NCBI GenBank assembly: GCA_021847645.1
Contig: JAJZQG010000007.1
Span: 1-64,000, forward strand
DNA length: 64,000 nt
Source of the DNA: Myxococcales bacterium
GTDB taxonomy: Bacteria > Myxococcota_A > Polyangia > Polyangiales > Polyangiaceae
Direction of reading: 5' to 3'
The translations under genes were made by a program, and so were the position numbers. Below the pieces are notes generated by a model. The model did no database searches, was not told where the DNA came from, and saw nothing but the letters and a program-made list of their open reading frames with translations. Positions 44,249 to 53,726 of the stretch are shown piece after piece (positions within the stretch are counted from its first letter, which is position 1; each line of letters starts with the position of its first letter).

Positions 44249-45238
44249 TCAAGACACCTTCGTCTTGGCCGTGCTGTCTGCCGCCACCCGCAGCCGTCCG
44301 CCGTCGTCCACCGCCAGCTCCACGAACCCCACGCCCGCTGCCGCCAGTCGCGCCCGCATCACACCCAGCGCCTCGTCGCTGCGGTCCACTCCGATCGCCT
44401 TGCGCCCCAGACGCGCAGCGACCGCCAACGTCGTTCCGCTGCCCGCGAACGGATCGAGCACCAAATCCCCCGGAGCGCTGCACGACCCAATCAGCTTCTC
44501 CAACAAAGCTTCCGGCTTCTGCGTCGGGTATCCCGTCCGCTCCCGCGCCACCGGTGCCACGATCGGGATATCCCAGACGTCCCCCAGCGGCGCGCCCGGC
44601 GACGCTTGCTCGCCCGTGGACGACCGACGCCGGCGGCCCTGCGCGTCGAATACCGCTTGCTGCTTCGCTCGTCCCCAGGTTCGCAGGGTCGAGGGCGCCA
44701 GCTCCTCGTACAGCCGGGCGAACCGGGGCGCCACGGCGGGGTTCCTGACCCATCTCAGCAGCACATCGTGTACGCGCTGGAAGTTGGGCGTGCGCGCCGG
44801 CCAGCGACGGTACCGCCAGATGATCTCGCTCGCGAACGCGTCGCGGCCAAAGATCTCGTCGCCCATCACCTTCACGTAGTGGCTGGTCTTCGGGTCCACG
44901 TGCACCACCACGCTCCCGTGGTCGGCCAGAAGCTCTCGCAACACCACCAACCGCGCGCGCAGCATGCCGAGGAACTCGTCGAAGTCCTCCCACCGATCGT
45001 CGAACGCCGGGGTGAGAACCCGCAGCGGCGGCCCGCCTGCAACCCGCTGCCGAATGACCCGCTCGTGCGTGCGCAACGTGAAGAACGGCGGATCCAGGTA
45101 GATCAGCGTCACCCGTCCCCCCAGCGACGGCCGAAGCGCCTCGAGCGCAGCGAGATTCTCACCGCCGACGATCTGAACGTCGGCGGAAGCGGCGGAGGCG
45201 ACGGACGCGGAGGGTGGAGGATCCAGGCGGCGCGGCAT
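44249..45238 (-). CDS. Beta-class DNA adenine methyltransferase, orphan
   Basis: This is a 329-residue AdoMet-dependent DNA methyltransferase. Motif IV (LIYLDPPFFT, residues ~44-53) precedes the central target-recognition region and motif I (LDPFAGSGTTLAVAARLG) lies near the C-terminus, which is the beta-class order. DPPF favours N6-adenine. No restriction gene is nearby, so it is an orphan enzyme likely acting in regulation or epigenetic marking. The ATG giving MPRRLDPPPS is used; the long upstream extension overlaps trpS antisense and is rejected. Confidence 0.88.
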   Translation of the reverse strand: MPRRLDPPPSASVASAASADVQIVGGENLAALEALRPSLGGRVTLIYLDPPFFTLRTHERVIRQRVAGGPPLRVLTPAFDDRWEDFDEFLGMLRARLVVLRELLADHGSVVVHVDPKTSHYVKVMGDEIFGRDAFASEIIWRYRRWPARTPNFQRVHDVLLRWVRNPAVAPRFARLYEELAPSTLRTWGRAKQQAVFDAQGRRRRSSTGEQASPGAPLGDVWDIPIVAPVARERTGYPTQKPEALLEKLIGSCSAPGDLVLDPFAGSGTTLAVAARLGRKAIGVDRSDEALGVMRARLAAAGVGFVELAVDDGGRLRVAADSTAKTKVS

Positions 45239-45472
45239 GTGCGCACATGGTAGGTGAGTGTCGCACCATATGGCCAAGTTCGAGCTGTCCGCGCGCGAGG
45301 GGCTCGAGCGCGCAACTCTGGCCACGGGAGCCGGAGGCTCGGGACCTGCGCGTGCCGCGCGCCAGGCAGCAGGCCCGACGATCCATCGAGTCACCAATGG
45401 GTGTGTGCCACCGCGGCACCGTCCACCAGCCGGGTTGCATTGGCGCATCGGAGGCGCTACGCGGGCGGAACC

Positions 45473-46468
45473 ATGATCGTCCCCCGCATCTTCTCGGGAA
45501 TGCAGCCTTCGGGCGAGCTGCACATCGGCAACTGGCTCGGTGCGCTGCGGCAGTGGGTCGAGTTGGCCCGCGCCGACACCCACGAAACGATCTTCTGCGT
45601 GGTCGACGCGCACGCCATTACGGTCGACTACACACCGTCCGAGATGCGGTCGCGGGTGCTGGAAACCGCGATCTGCTACCTGGCGGCCGGGCTGGATCCG
45701 CAGCGCAGTGCGATCTTCGTCCAAAGCGACGTGCGTCAGCACACCGAGCTGGCCTGGTACCTGGCGTCGTGCACTCAGATGGGTGAGTTGCAGCGCATGA
45801 CCCAGTTCAAGGACAAGGCCGAGCAGCACAAGAACAACGTCAACGCGGCGCTGTTCACCTACCCGGTGTTGATGGCGGCGGACGTGCTGGTCTACAAGGC
45901 CACGCTGGTGCCGGTGGGCGACGACCAGGTGCAGCACCTGGAGCTGGCGAGGGACGTCGCGCGGCGGTTCAACCAGCGTTTTGGCGAGATCTTCCCGGAG
46001 CCGACGCCCAGGCTGTCGAAGGCCCCTCGCATCATGGGCCTCGACGGCGCGGCGAAGATGTCGAAGACCAAGGGCAACACGATCGCGCTGAGCGACGCGC
46101 CGGACGTGGTGTGGAACAAGCTCAAGCGGGCATTCACCGATCCGCAGCGCTTGCGTCGCACCGATCCGGGGCGCCCGGAGGTCTGCAACATCTTCACGAT
46201 GCATCAAGCGATCACGCCACCCGAGACCGTGGCGCAGATCGATCGGGACTGCCGCAGCGCAGCGATCGGATGCGGCGACTGCAAGAAGATTTTCTTCGAC
46301 AACGTGATGAACGAGCTGGGACCCATCCAGGAACGAATGCGCGCGTGGAGCGCCCAGCCCGACGAGGTGCGAGCCATTCTGCGGGACGGAGCGGAGCGAT
46401 GCCGGGCGATCGCCGAATCGACGATGAGCGAAGTGCGGCAATGCATGGGCTTGGGCGCCGGCGCATAG
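45473..46468 (+). CDS. trpS: Tryptophanyl-tRNA synthetase
   Basis: This class I synthetase charges tRNA-Trp. Its 331 residues have the HIGH-type motif PSGELHIGNWLGA at the N-terminus, GDDQVQHLELARDVA, and the KMSKS-type loop AAKMSKTKGN. Full length for bacterial TrpRS (~330). The ATG gives MIVPRIFSGMQ, the typical start; in-frame upstream sequence is not homologous. Its last 28 bases overlap the next gene. Confidence 0.96.
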   Translation: MIVPRIFSGMQPSGELHIGNWLGALRQWVELARADTHETIFCVVDAHAITVDYTPSEMRSRVLETAICYLAAGLDPQRSAIFVQSDVRQHTELAWYLASCTQMGELQRMTQFKDKAEQHKNNVNAALFTYPVLMAADVLVYKATLVPVGDDQVQHLELARDVARRFNQRFGEIFPEPTPRLSKAPRIMGLDGAAKMSKTKGNTIALSDAPDVVWNKLKRAFTDPQRLRRTDPGRPEVCNIFTMHQAITPPETVAQIDRDCRSAAIGCGDCKKIFFDNVMNELGPIQERMRAWSAQPDEVRAILRDGAERCRAIAESTMSEVRQCMGLGAGA

Positions 46469-46917
46469 GCCGTCGCGCCGCGCTGCTCGCTGCCGCCGCG
46501 CTGCTGCTGTCGTGCGGGCGACAGCAGCCCGACGACACGCCGGAGGGCGTGATCCGGGCGTGGATCGACCTGATGCAGCGTGCGCAGGCCGATCCGGGCG
46601 CCTCGCTCGCCGCCTATGACTTGCTCTCCCGCGCAGCCAAGGAGAACTTGCAGGAGCGCGCTCGTCGTGCCACCGCCGCCACCGGACGACTCATGCCGCC
46701 CGAAGAGATGCTGGTGCCGTCGCGCTTCACCTTGCGCTTCGAGCCTCGCCAGATGAAGCCGAGAATCGCAGGCGATCGGGCCCTGGTCGAAGTGACCGGT
46801 GCGGACCCTGCCAGCGAGCACGCGTCGGTGCCCTGTGTGCGAGAGGACGGCCACTGGCGCGTGGACCTGATGCTGCCACCGCTTCCCGAGCTCGAGAAAC
46901 GCCCGGACGCTGGGTGA
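46441..46917 (+). CDS. Small lipoprotein overlapping trpS
   Basis: This is a 158-residue protein with an Arg-rich start, a hydrophobic Ala/Leu stretch and lipobox LLSC. The mature part (PEGVIRAWIDLMQR, YDLLSRAAKENLQERA, ...HWRVDLMLPP) has the shape of small periplasmic NTF2/DUF4878-like proteins. Its ATG lies inside the trpS 3' end in another frame, so translation may be coupled. It is convergent with cdnL. Confidence 0.8.
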   Translation: MHGLGRRRIGRRAALLAAAALLLSCGRQQPDDTPEGVIRAWIDLMQRAQADPGASLAAYDLLSRAAKENLQERARRATAATGRLMPPEEMLVPSRFTLRFEPRQMKPRIAGDRALVEVTGADPASEHASVPCVREDGHWRVDLMLPPLPELEKRPDAG

Positions 46918-46952
46918 CGGACTACGGCCGGCGGGACGAAGAGCGGGAGGGG

Positions 46953-47459
<507 letters not shown>

Positions 47460-47652
47460 TCGAGTCTCCTTGTTTCTCAGGGGGCCGCACTAGACCTGCG
47501 CGCCCTGCTGCAGGAGCGGGGCAGCGGAATCACCGACTCGGACGGGAACAATCAAGGCCGCGACTTATTCCAACCAACGCGGCAATCATGCGCTTTCCTG
47601 CTGCTGGTGTTCGGCGGGGTTGATCCAAGGTCAAATTGCGGCAGGCGCTGGG

Positions 47653-47682
47653 ATGGTAGTCAAAGCGACGTGCCTTTGTCAA
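47653..47682 (-). promoter_or_regulatory. Probable sigma70-type promoter of cdnL
   Basis: On the minus strand TTGACA (47682-47677) is followed after 18 bases by TACCAT (47658-47653), a 4/6 match to the -10 consensus. It lies ~195 bases before the start codon, implying a long leader. An imperfect dyad (TTGATCCAAGGTCAA, 47622-47636) sits just downstream of the -10 and could be an operator. Confidence 0.55.
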
Positions 47683-47720
47683 CTTCTTTGATCCGCTTGT
47701 CGCCGCCGTATCTGTCAACG

Positions 47721-48650
47721 CTATCTTGTGCCGAAACATTCCAGCGCAAGCCCCCAGCGCACGCCCCGATCGGAGACCGTCGCCTGGCTCGCACCCGCCC
47801 AGCTCAACAGCTCCTGCACGATCAGCGCTCCGGCCACGATCACGTCCGCCCGCGCCGACTCCAACCCCACGATCCGACGTCGCTCCGCCAGCGTGGCCGA
47901 ACCCAGCCGCTTCACCCACCGGTCTACTGCCTCGCGCGTGAGCACCGCGCCATGTACACGCGCGCCGTCATACTCCGCCAACCCCAGCTCCATCGCGCAC
48001 AGCGTGGTCACCGTCCCCGCGATGCCCACCCACGCGCACGACCGATCTGGGCGCGCCACGCTTGCGAGCGCGGTTCGAACGTCGCGCCTGATCGCGTCCA
48101 ACTCCGAGGCGTGAGGCGGATCCGCATGCACGTGCCGCTCGGTCATGCGCACCGCGCCTACGTCGAGGCTGATGGCGTCGCCCTCGATCGCGCTTCGCTC
48201 CTGCCCCGTAAACCCCCGCACGATTTCCGTGCTCCCCCCGCCGATGTCGAACACCGATACGAGTCCGTCCAACCCCAGGCCCGCGAGCGCACCGCTGAAC
48301 GTCATCCGGGCTTCGGTGGGCCCGTCGATGACCCGCGGCCGCACCCCAAGAATGCGCTGCGCAGCGTCGAGGAACGCCGACGCTCCGGACGCGTCGCGCA
48401 CCGCGCTGGTGGCGACCGCAGCCCGAATGTCGACGCCGAGCTCGTCGATGATCGCGGCGTAGTCGCGCAGGCACGCGAGTGTCCGCTCGACCGCCGACGG
48501 ATCGAGCGCGCGGGTCTTGTCCACGCCCTTGCCGAGCCGTGTGATCGTGCATCGATCACACAGGCTGACTACGCCGCGATCGTCACGGTGCTCCGCGACC
48601 AGCAACAAGACGGAATTGGTTCCGATATCGAGAGTGGCGACGCGCGTCAT
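47721..48650 (-). CDS. Ppx/GppA-family exopolyphosphatase/pppGpp phosphatase
   Basis: This 309-residue actin-like ATPase-fold enzyme starts with the phosphate-1 motif ATLDIGTNSVLLLV and has the phosphate-2 motif VFDIGGGSTEIV; the Glu in the second region fits catalysis. The C-terminal HD-like domain found in long Ppx proteins is absent, which is common for the short bacterial branch. Substrate is polyphosphate or pppGpp; the sequence alone does not decide. It lies upstream of, and in the same orientation as, cdnL. Confidence 0.92.
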   Translation of the reverse strand: MTRVATLDIGTNSVLLLVAEHRDDRGVVSLCDRCTITRLGKGVDKTRALDPSAVERTLACLRDYAAIIDELGVDIRAAVATSAVRDASGASAFLDAAQRILGVRPRVIDGPTEARMTFSGALAGLGLDGLVSVFDIGGGSTEIVRGFTGQERSAIEGDAISLDVGAVRMTERHVHADPPHASELDAIRRDVRTALASVARPDRSCAWVGIAGTVTTLCAMELGLAEYDGARVHGAVLTREAVDRWVKRLGSATLAERRRIVGLESARADVIVAGALIVQELLSWAGASQATVSDRGVRWGLALECFGTR

Positions 48651-48896
48651 GAGAGCCTCTTCGAGACTGGGCCCGGGGTCGCAAGATGGGGCCGGTCAAC
48701 GCGGGCAGAGCTTGCGAAGCGGGCAGGATCAGGTGGGGTCGAGGGCTGGGCAGCCTAGGCGGCGCGTTGCCGGGCCAGGCTGCCCCGGATGCAAGACACA
48801 GTTGCCTGGAACGAGCGAAGGAGCGGAGCCGTCATGCGCTGCAACGCCGCGGAAAGAGAGGGGAGACGGCAGTGGGTTCGGGGCCGGAGCGTGGCG
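48651..48896. other. 246-bp intergenic region
   Basis: This lies between ppx/gppA and the OmpA-like lipoprotein gene, which diverge here only in the sense that the lipoprotein ends where this begins. It is rich in G on the plus strand. No RNA gene, ORF or clear promoter was found. Confidence 0.3.
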
Positions 48897-49724
48897 CTAC
48901 TTGTTGTTCATGAGGCTTTGGATGTCGAGCATCTCCTCGACGTTGGGCATGACCACCAGCTCGACGCGCCGGTTCTTGGCCCTATTTTCGGGGGTGTCGT
49001 TGGGGGCGATGGGGTCGGTGTCGCCGTAACCCGAGGCGCTCCACTTGGTCGGGTCCAGGCCACCGCCGCCCTTGTCGGTCGGGCCGATGAGGAACAGCAG
49101 GACTTCGCGGGCGCGCATGACGGACAGTCCCCAGTTGTCCTTGTAGGGGCCACCGGCCAGGGGATGGTTGTCCGTGTGTCCGGCGACCTGGAAGGTGCGG
49201 GAGTTGAGGGTGGGGTCGTTGCGAATCACGTCCGCCACCTGCTTGAGGATGCTCTTGCCTTGCTCCTTGAGGTCGACCCTGCCCGAATCGAAGAGCACGT
49301 CGCCGGGCATGGTGATAACCATGCGGTTGTTTCGAACGGACACGGATAGGCCGAGCTTCACGAGGGACTCGAGCTTGGTCCGAAGCGCGTCGAAACGCTT
49401 GCGGATCTCGTCGAGCTGCTCGGCGCGTCGCTTGAATTCCTCGAGAGCCTTGCGCTGTTCGGCCAGCGAGGCGTTCAGCTGCTGGACATCCACGCCCGCG
49501 CGCTTGAGACGCTCCTTGAGTTCGTCGATTTCAGCCTTGGCGTCGCTGTAGTCCGAGTCGGTTTTCTGGTGGGCCTTTTGCTCGGCCTGGAGCTGCGCCT
49601 TGAGTTGGTCGATCTCCTTGAGCTTGGCGTTCCACTCGTCTTCCGAGTGGCCGCAACCGATCGCCAGGACGCTGAACGCCAGGGCAGCGAGCAAGTACAC
49701 GCGCGTGATCGAGCGCAACACCAT
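48897..49724 (-). CDS. OmpA/MotB-like peptidoglycan-binding lipoprotein with coiled coil
   Basis: This is a 275-residue lipoprotein (lipobox AIGC, Cys ~24). A Lys/Glu/Gln-rich coiled coil (~30-120) precedes the OmpA C-terminal domain (~150-260), with VLFDSGRVDLKEQGKSIL, the binding loop VAGHTDNHPL, NWGLSVMRAREVL and GYGDTDPIAPNDTPENRAKNRRVEL. The last segments contain the Asp and Arg residues that bind diaminopimelate. It probably anchors the outer membrane to peptidoglycan. A weak ribosome-binding site (AGAGGTG) precedes the ATG. Confidence 0.9.
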   Translation of the reverse strand: MVLRSITRVYLLAALAFSVLAIGCGHSEDEWNAKLKEIDQLKAQLQAEQKAHQKTDSDYSDAKAEIDELKERLKRAGVDVQQLNASLAEQRKALEEFKRRAEQLDEIRKRFDALRTKLESLVKLGLSVSVRNNRMVITMPGDVLFDSGRVDLKEQGKSILKQVADVIRNDPTLNSRTFQVAGHTDNHPLAGGPYKDNWGLSVMRAREVLLFLIGPTDKGGGGLDPTKWSASGYGDTDPIAPNDTPENRAKNRRVELVVMPNVEEMLDIQSLMNNK

Positions 49725-49940
49725 GGATAGCACCTCTATTTTCGAGCCGCGGAGTCCATGCGGCCGGGGCCGTGGGAGCGAAGTTCCATACTCCGAGGTC
49801 GGGGGTCGGGTCAATGGGGCAGCGGCGGGGTGCGAGGGGCCTCCCGGGCCGCGCCCAGCAGGCAATTTTCAGGTGTATGCAGGCGTTGCGTGGCTTTGGT
49901 TTGAGAAGAAAAGGGCGACGCCCGACCCCTTGAACTTTTT

Positions 49941-49972
49941 GCATTGACATGCGCAATGCATGGCCATATAAG
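49941..49972 (+). promoter_or_regulatory. Strong sigma70-type promoter with overlapping dyad
   Basis: TTGACA (49944-49949), a spacer of exactly 17 bases and TATAAG (49967-49972) form a near-consensus housekeeping promoter ~55 bases before the H1-like gene start. An inverted repeat, GCATTG (49941-49946) and CAATGC (49954-49959), overlaps the -35 element and could be an operator. The surroundings are unusually AT-rich for this genome. Confidence 0.85.
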
Positions 49973-50027
49973 TCGTGCAATATGCGTTGCCCCACGAGAC
50001 GAGGCAACCCACAGGAGGGTCCAAGCA

Positions 50028-50453
50028 ATGGCAGCTGCTAAGAAGACGACAAAGGCGAAGACGAAGACCGCGAAGAAGGTTGCCGGGCCGAAGGCTGGCA
50101 AGGTCGCCAAGCGCGGAACTGCTCGCAAGGCCGCCACCAAGAAGGCGCCTGCGCGCAAGGCCGCCAAGAAGACCGCGGCCAAGAAGGCCCCTGCTCGCAA
50201 GGCCGCCAAGAAGGCCGTTGCGCGCAAGCCCGCCAAGCGTGCTGCCGCCAAGCGCGCCAGCGCGCGCAAGCCGGCCAAGGCCAAGGCTGCAAAAAAGGCC
50301 AAGGCTCCCAAGGCAAAGCGTGCAAGCGCGCGCAAGCCGGCCAAGCGCAAGGCGGAAAAGAAGCCGGCCCGCCGCAAGGCCACAGCCGTGAAGCCCGCCC
50401 GCAAAGAGATGGCTGACGTCGGCCCCGCTCCCACGCCCGAAGAAGAGGAGTAG
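50028..50453 (+). CDS. Histone H1-like Lys/Ala-rich nucleoid protein
   Basis: This is a 141-residue protein made almost wholly of Lys, Ala and Arg in short repeats (KKAPARKAAKK, AKRASARKPAK), with an acidic end EEEE. It has no fold-defining domain. It resembles the basic C-terminal tails of histone H1 and bacterial H1-like proteins such as Chlamydia Hc2 and the myxobacterial HimA/KRK-rich proteins. It should bind DNA through charge, possibly in sporulation or nucleoid compaction. It has an excellent ribosome-binding site (AGGAGGG) and a strong promoter. The repetitive composition makes length variation likely. Confidence 0.85.
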   Translation: MAAAKKTTKAKTKTAKKVAGPKAGKVAKRGTARKAATKKAPARKAAKKTAAKKAPARKAAKKAVARKPAKRAAAKRASARKPAKAKAAKKAKAPKAKRASARKPAKRKAEKKPARRKATAVKPARKEMADVGPAPTPEEEE

Positions 50454-50634
50454 ACGGCTCCTCCGAGCTCCCGGGGCATACGCCAGCCCTTCACGACACT
50501 TCATCGGGGGGTCGACTTTCCCCCTTTTCACCGACCCTTTCTTATCTGCTTCCCGCGCCGCGTTGTAGCGCGTCGGCCGGGTTTGCCCGCGACGGGCGCT
50601 CAGCCGCGGGCGCGGACGGCGCCCACATTCTCGT

Positions 50635-50652
50635 CTATCCGTATCCGGATAG
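50635..50652. terminator. Hairpin between convergent genes
   Basis: CTATCCG (50635-50641) and CGGATAG (50646-50652) pair perfectly around a 4-base loop, just beyond the stop of the gene on the minus strand. Without a T-tract it is a modest candidate for a shared bidirectional terminator. Confidence 0.45.
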
Positions 50653-50655
50653 CAT

Positions 50656-52269
50656 TCAGTCACCCAGGTACAGCTTGAGCGCGCGAGCCGCCGCCCGCTT
50701 GTCGAACTCCACGCCGTCGAGCTCCTCGCGCCGTCCGATCTGGTCGAGCAGCACCACCAGGAACTCGTAGAACTGCTCGCACTCCGAGATCGCTCCCGCG
50801 AGCGTAGCCGGCTCGAGCAAGTCCGTGTCCTCCAGCTGGTGCATCGCATCCACGAACGCCGCGAAGCGCGGGTAGTCGCCCGCGCGCAGCAGCGGGTAGC
50901 CCATCGCCTTGAAGTACGCCAGGAACTCGCGCACGAACTGGAACTCCGAGACCGTTCCCCAGCCGTCGTCGTGCGCCTGCGCGTACCGGGCCTTGACGGC
51001 GAACGCTCGCACGATCTGCGCGAACATCCAGACGTGCTGACGCAGCCGGTCCGAGATCTGCCGCCGTGCTGCCGCGTCGTCGAACACCTGGCCCTCGTCG
51101 AGCGTCGTGCCGAACGACTTGGCGAGAAACAGCACCACGTTCTGAAGCGTTGGACGAAGGCTTCCGACCGTGCGCCGAACGGCCTCGCGAAGCGTCGTCG
51201 GCGACACATCCGGCGCAGGGGCAGGAAGCTCGTGCTCGAAGGCGCGTCGCAGCTCGAGCCGAAGGCTGGCGGTGATGCATTCGAGGGCGGTGTGCACGTC
51301 GATGAGCCGGTGGCCGGCGGCCAGCAGGCTGTCGTAGCTCTCGCGCAGCTGCGAGGCCGGGACGCGCAGCAGGTCGTGCTCGAAAGAGTCCGCGAGACGC
51401 TGGCCGGCGCGCGTGCGCAGGTATCCGGCTAACGCGCGAGCGTCGCTGCGCAGCACCGACAACACCAGGTGCAGCCGTCCGGGCACGAAGGCACCCGCCT
51501 CTGCGGGCTCCGCAGCGATGGCGTCGAGCAGTTGCAGGTAGCGCAGCATGCGGAACAACGACAGGAAGGTCAGAGAGACCAGACGCTGAGCTTCCTCGCC
51601 CGGCACGCGATGGATCAGGTCGACGACTTGCGGCGAAGCGATCCGGTCGAACTCGGGGCGGAACTCCAGAGCCGACAGCGGGTTGAAGAACGAGTTCTGC
51701 GCCACCTCGCGCTGCGCCAGGCTCGCGGTCGCATAGAACAAACGAAACGGGATGCGTGGCAGGCGCAGCAGGCCGTCGGTGACTTCGGCGAGGTTGGAGA
51801 AGGAACGTCGCAGCGCGAACAGGCTGCCATCGGGCGTGTCCTGCGACATGTCTTCGCGAACCAGGCGCGTGCGAGTGGCGTCCTCGGGCACGATGGTCTC
51901 GAGGTAGCGGTGGAACACGAAGGCCTTGTCGCGTTCGCCCAGGCATGCGCGCGCAAGTTGGCTCACGCGCTTGTAGCCGTGCGAGAGCAGGGCCGTCGGC
52001 GCGTGGAAGTCGACGGCGACGATAGGCACGCGCCTGGGCGGGCCGGCGTGGTTGCGCGGGTTGGCGAAACACGCCAGGCCCTTGAGCAACACCTCCAGCT
52101 CGAAGATCAGCTCCTTGCGGTCCGACGCGAGACGCGACATCCAGGTGTCGCGCGCCAGCTGTTGCTCGCGACGCATCCCGCGGGAGTCGTGCAGCAGATC
52201 GGCGTAGGCGTCGTGGCGAGGAGCGACGCTCGTGATGCGGGAGGACGGGGGCGCGTTGGGGCGTTCCAC
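50656..52269 (-). CDS. Large helical hypothetical protein
   Basis: This is a 537-residue protein without signal peptide, membrane segments or recognised domains. It is rich in Leu, Arg and Ala with many amphipathic helices, for example LVSLTFLSLFRMLRYLQLLDAI and REFLAYFKAMGYPLLRAGDY, suggesting a long helical-bundle scaffold. It is divergent from plsC, with ~80 bp between starts. The family seems confined to myxobacteria from my recollection, but this needs a search. The start is the first ATG; MRREQQLARD (residue 32) is an alternative. Confidence 0.7.
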   Translation of the reverse strand: MERPNAPPSSRITSVAPRHDAYADLLHDSRGMRREQQLARDTWMSRLASDRKELIFELEVLLKGLACFANPRNHAGPPRRVPIVAVDFHAPTALLSHGYKRVSQLARACLGERDKAFVFHRYLETIVPEDATRTRLVREDMSQDTPDGSLFALRRSFSNLAEVTDGLLRLPRIPFRLFYATASLAQREVAQNSFFNPLSALEFRPEFDRIASPQVVDLIHRVPGEEAQRLVSLTFLSLFRMLRYLQLLDAIAAEPAEAGAFVPGRLHLVLSVLRSDARALAGYLRTRAGQRLADSFEHDLLRVPASQLRESYDSLLAAGHRLIDVHTALECITASLRLELRRAFEHELPAPAPDVSPTTLREAVRRTVGSLRPTLQNVVLFLAKSFGTTLDEGQVFDDAAARRQISDRLRQHVWMFAQIVRAFAVKARYAQAHDDGWGTVSEFQFVREFLAYFKAMGYPLLRAGDYPRFAAFVDAMHQLEDTDLLEPATLAGAISECEQFYEFLVVLLDQIGRREELDGVEFDKRAAARALKLYLGD

Positions 52270-52348
52270 GGATCGGAACTGGTATCACGCGGCGTGACGC
52301 GCGGCCACGGGCCACGGCGCGGCGGGCTGTGCTAGGCTCCGCGGGCCC

Positions 52349-53044
52349 ATGCGTCCAGCGTTCGCCACAGCATTCACTCTGACCTACACGCTCATGATGA
52401 GCGAGAAGGCAATCGTTGTTTCCGCGCTGCGCGGCACCGACGAAGTGGTGCGCGACGTGGCCTACGAGTGGGCCAGGAACCTGTGCGAACGATGCGGCGT
52501 ACGCGTGCATGCGCAGGGCGTGGACAAGGTCGACTGGTCACGGCCGATGGTGCTGGCGTCCAACCACCAGAGCTTGGCCGACGTGCCGTGCATCATGACG
52601 GCGATGGGACGCTCGTTCGGGTTCCTCACGAAGAAGGAGCTGTTTCGCGTGCCGGCGTTCGGCACGGCGATGCACCGGCTCGGGTGCGTGTCGATCGACC
52701 GACGCAACGCGAGGACCGCGCGTGCGTCGATCTCCGAGGCCGCGGCGAGGGTGCGCGGCGGCGCGACGATCGTGGTGTTCCCCGAAGGCACGCGGAGCGT
52801 GGACGGCAAGCTGCAGCCTTTCAAGAAAGGGGCGTTTCACCTGGTGCAGGCGGCGCGCGTGCCGATGCTTCCGCTGGGCATCACGGGCACCAACCGCGTG
52901 CTGTCCAGGGACGGGCTTCTGATCCACGAGGGCGACGTGGTTGTGAGCGTGGGGGATCCGATCGAGTGCGACGGTGACGACGCGGACGCGCGCGAGCGGC
53001 TACGCACGCGGATGTTCGAAGCGATCGGGGCGCTGATCGGCTGA
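52349..53044 (+). CDS. plsC: 1-acyl-sn-glycerol-3-phosphate acyltransferase
   Basis: This membrane-associated acyltransferase is in the phosphatidic acid pathway. Its 231 residues include motif I NHQSLADVP (H-x4-D), motif II-like region GCVSIDRRNA, and motif III VVFPEGTRSVDGKL, with LPLGITGTNRVL near the acyl-binding side. A hydrophobic N-terminal part supports membrane association. It is full length for small PlsC enzymes. Confidence 0.92.
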   Translation: MRPAFATAFTLTYTLMMSEKAIVVSALRGTDEVVRDVAYEWARNLCERCGVRVHAQGVDKVDWSRPMVLASNHQSLADVPCIMTAMGRSFGFLTKKELFRVPAFGTAMHRLGCVSIDRRNARTARASISEAAARVRGGATIVVFPEGTRSVDGKLQPFKKGAFHLVQAARVPMLPLGITGTNRVLSRDGLLIHEGDVVVSVGDPIECDGDDADARERLRTRMFEAIGALIG

Positions 53045-53055
53045 GGGCGGGCGGG

Positions 53056-53586
53056 TCAGTCTTCGGCGGCCTTGGGCGGCGGGCCCATCTGGATGCGCTC
53101 GCCGATGTACGCGCCGATGAGCGTGAAGAGCACGCCGACGCAGGCCATGATGACGTACATGAACGTGGGCATGGTGCGCACGGTCTGGGTGCGCACCAGG
53201 TAGAACACGGTGGGGACAGCGACGAAGAACGTGGCGACGACGGGCTCGATGAATGTCTTGCCTGGGGAGATCATGCCGACGAGCAGGCCGCCGAGGAACC
53301 AGACGGGAACGCAGACGTACATGCCGTAGATTCCCTCGAAGTCCAGGGCGCTGACGACCATGGGCAAGCCGACCACGATGGCGGCGGTGAGCACGCCCTG
53401 CACGAGCAGGGCGATGAGGGCCCAGACCAGGCTGAAGCCCTCTTGCTGGTATCGGCGCTCGAGCTCCTCCTCGCGGGTGCGCTTGCCGACCTTCAGGTCT
53501 TCCATCTTGGCGCCGCAGGATACGCAGCGCCCGGGGGCCGTATTCTTGAATCCGCAGGACGGGCAAATGACGGGTTTCGTAGCCAT
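53056..53586 (-). CDS. Zinc-ribbon membrane protein
   Basis: This is a 176-residue protein. The N-terminus has two CxxC pairs (CPSCGFKN...CVSCGAKM), a charged helix (EEELERRYQQEG), and then about four membrane helices (LVWALIALLVQGVLTAAIVV, FLGGLLVGMI, VVATFFVAVPTVFYLV, FMYVIMACVGVLFTLIG). It resembles zinc-ribbon DUF-type inner-membrane proteins seen elsewhere in this window. The ATG giving MATKPVICPSCG is used; AGGG lies upstream. It is convergent with plsC, with a 12-bp gap. Confidence 0.75.
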   Translation of the reverse strand: MATKPVICPSCGFKNTAPGRCVSCGAKMEDLKVGKRTREEELERRYQQEGFSLVWALIALLVQGVLTAAIVVGLPMVVSALDFEGIYGMYVCVPVWFLGGLLVGMISPGKTFIEPVVATFFVAVPTVFYLVRTQTVRTMPTFMYVIMACVGVLFTLIGAYIGERIQMGPPPKAAED

Positions 53587-53726
53587 CGGATCCCTCGTAC
53601 CGTGGGGCAAGAGCCTAGCGCATGGCAAGGGGAATACGCCAGGGGGCGCCGACACGGAGGGAACCGACGCACTTTGCCGTTGTCCGAGACCGGGGAAAGC
53701 GTCACCCTCGGAGCGTTGGAGGAAAC

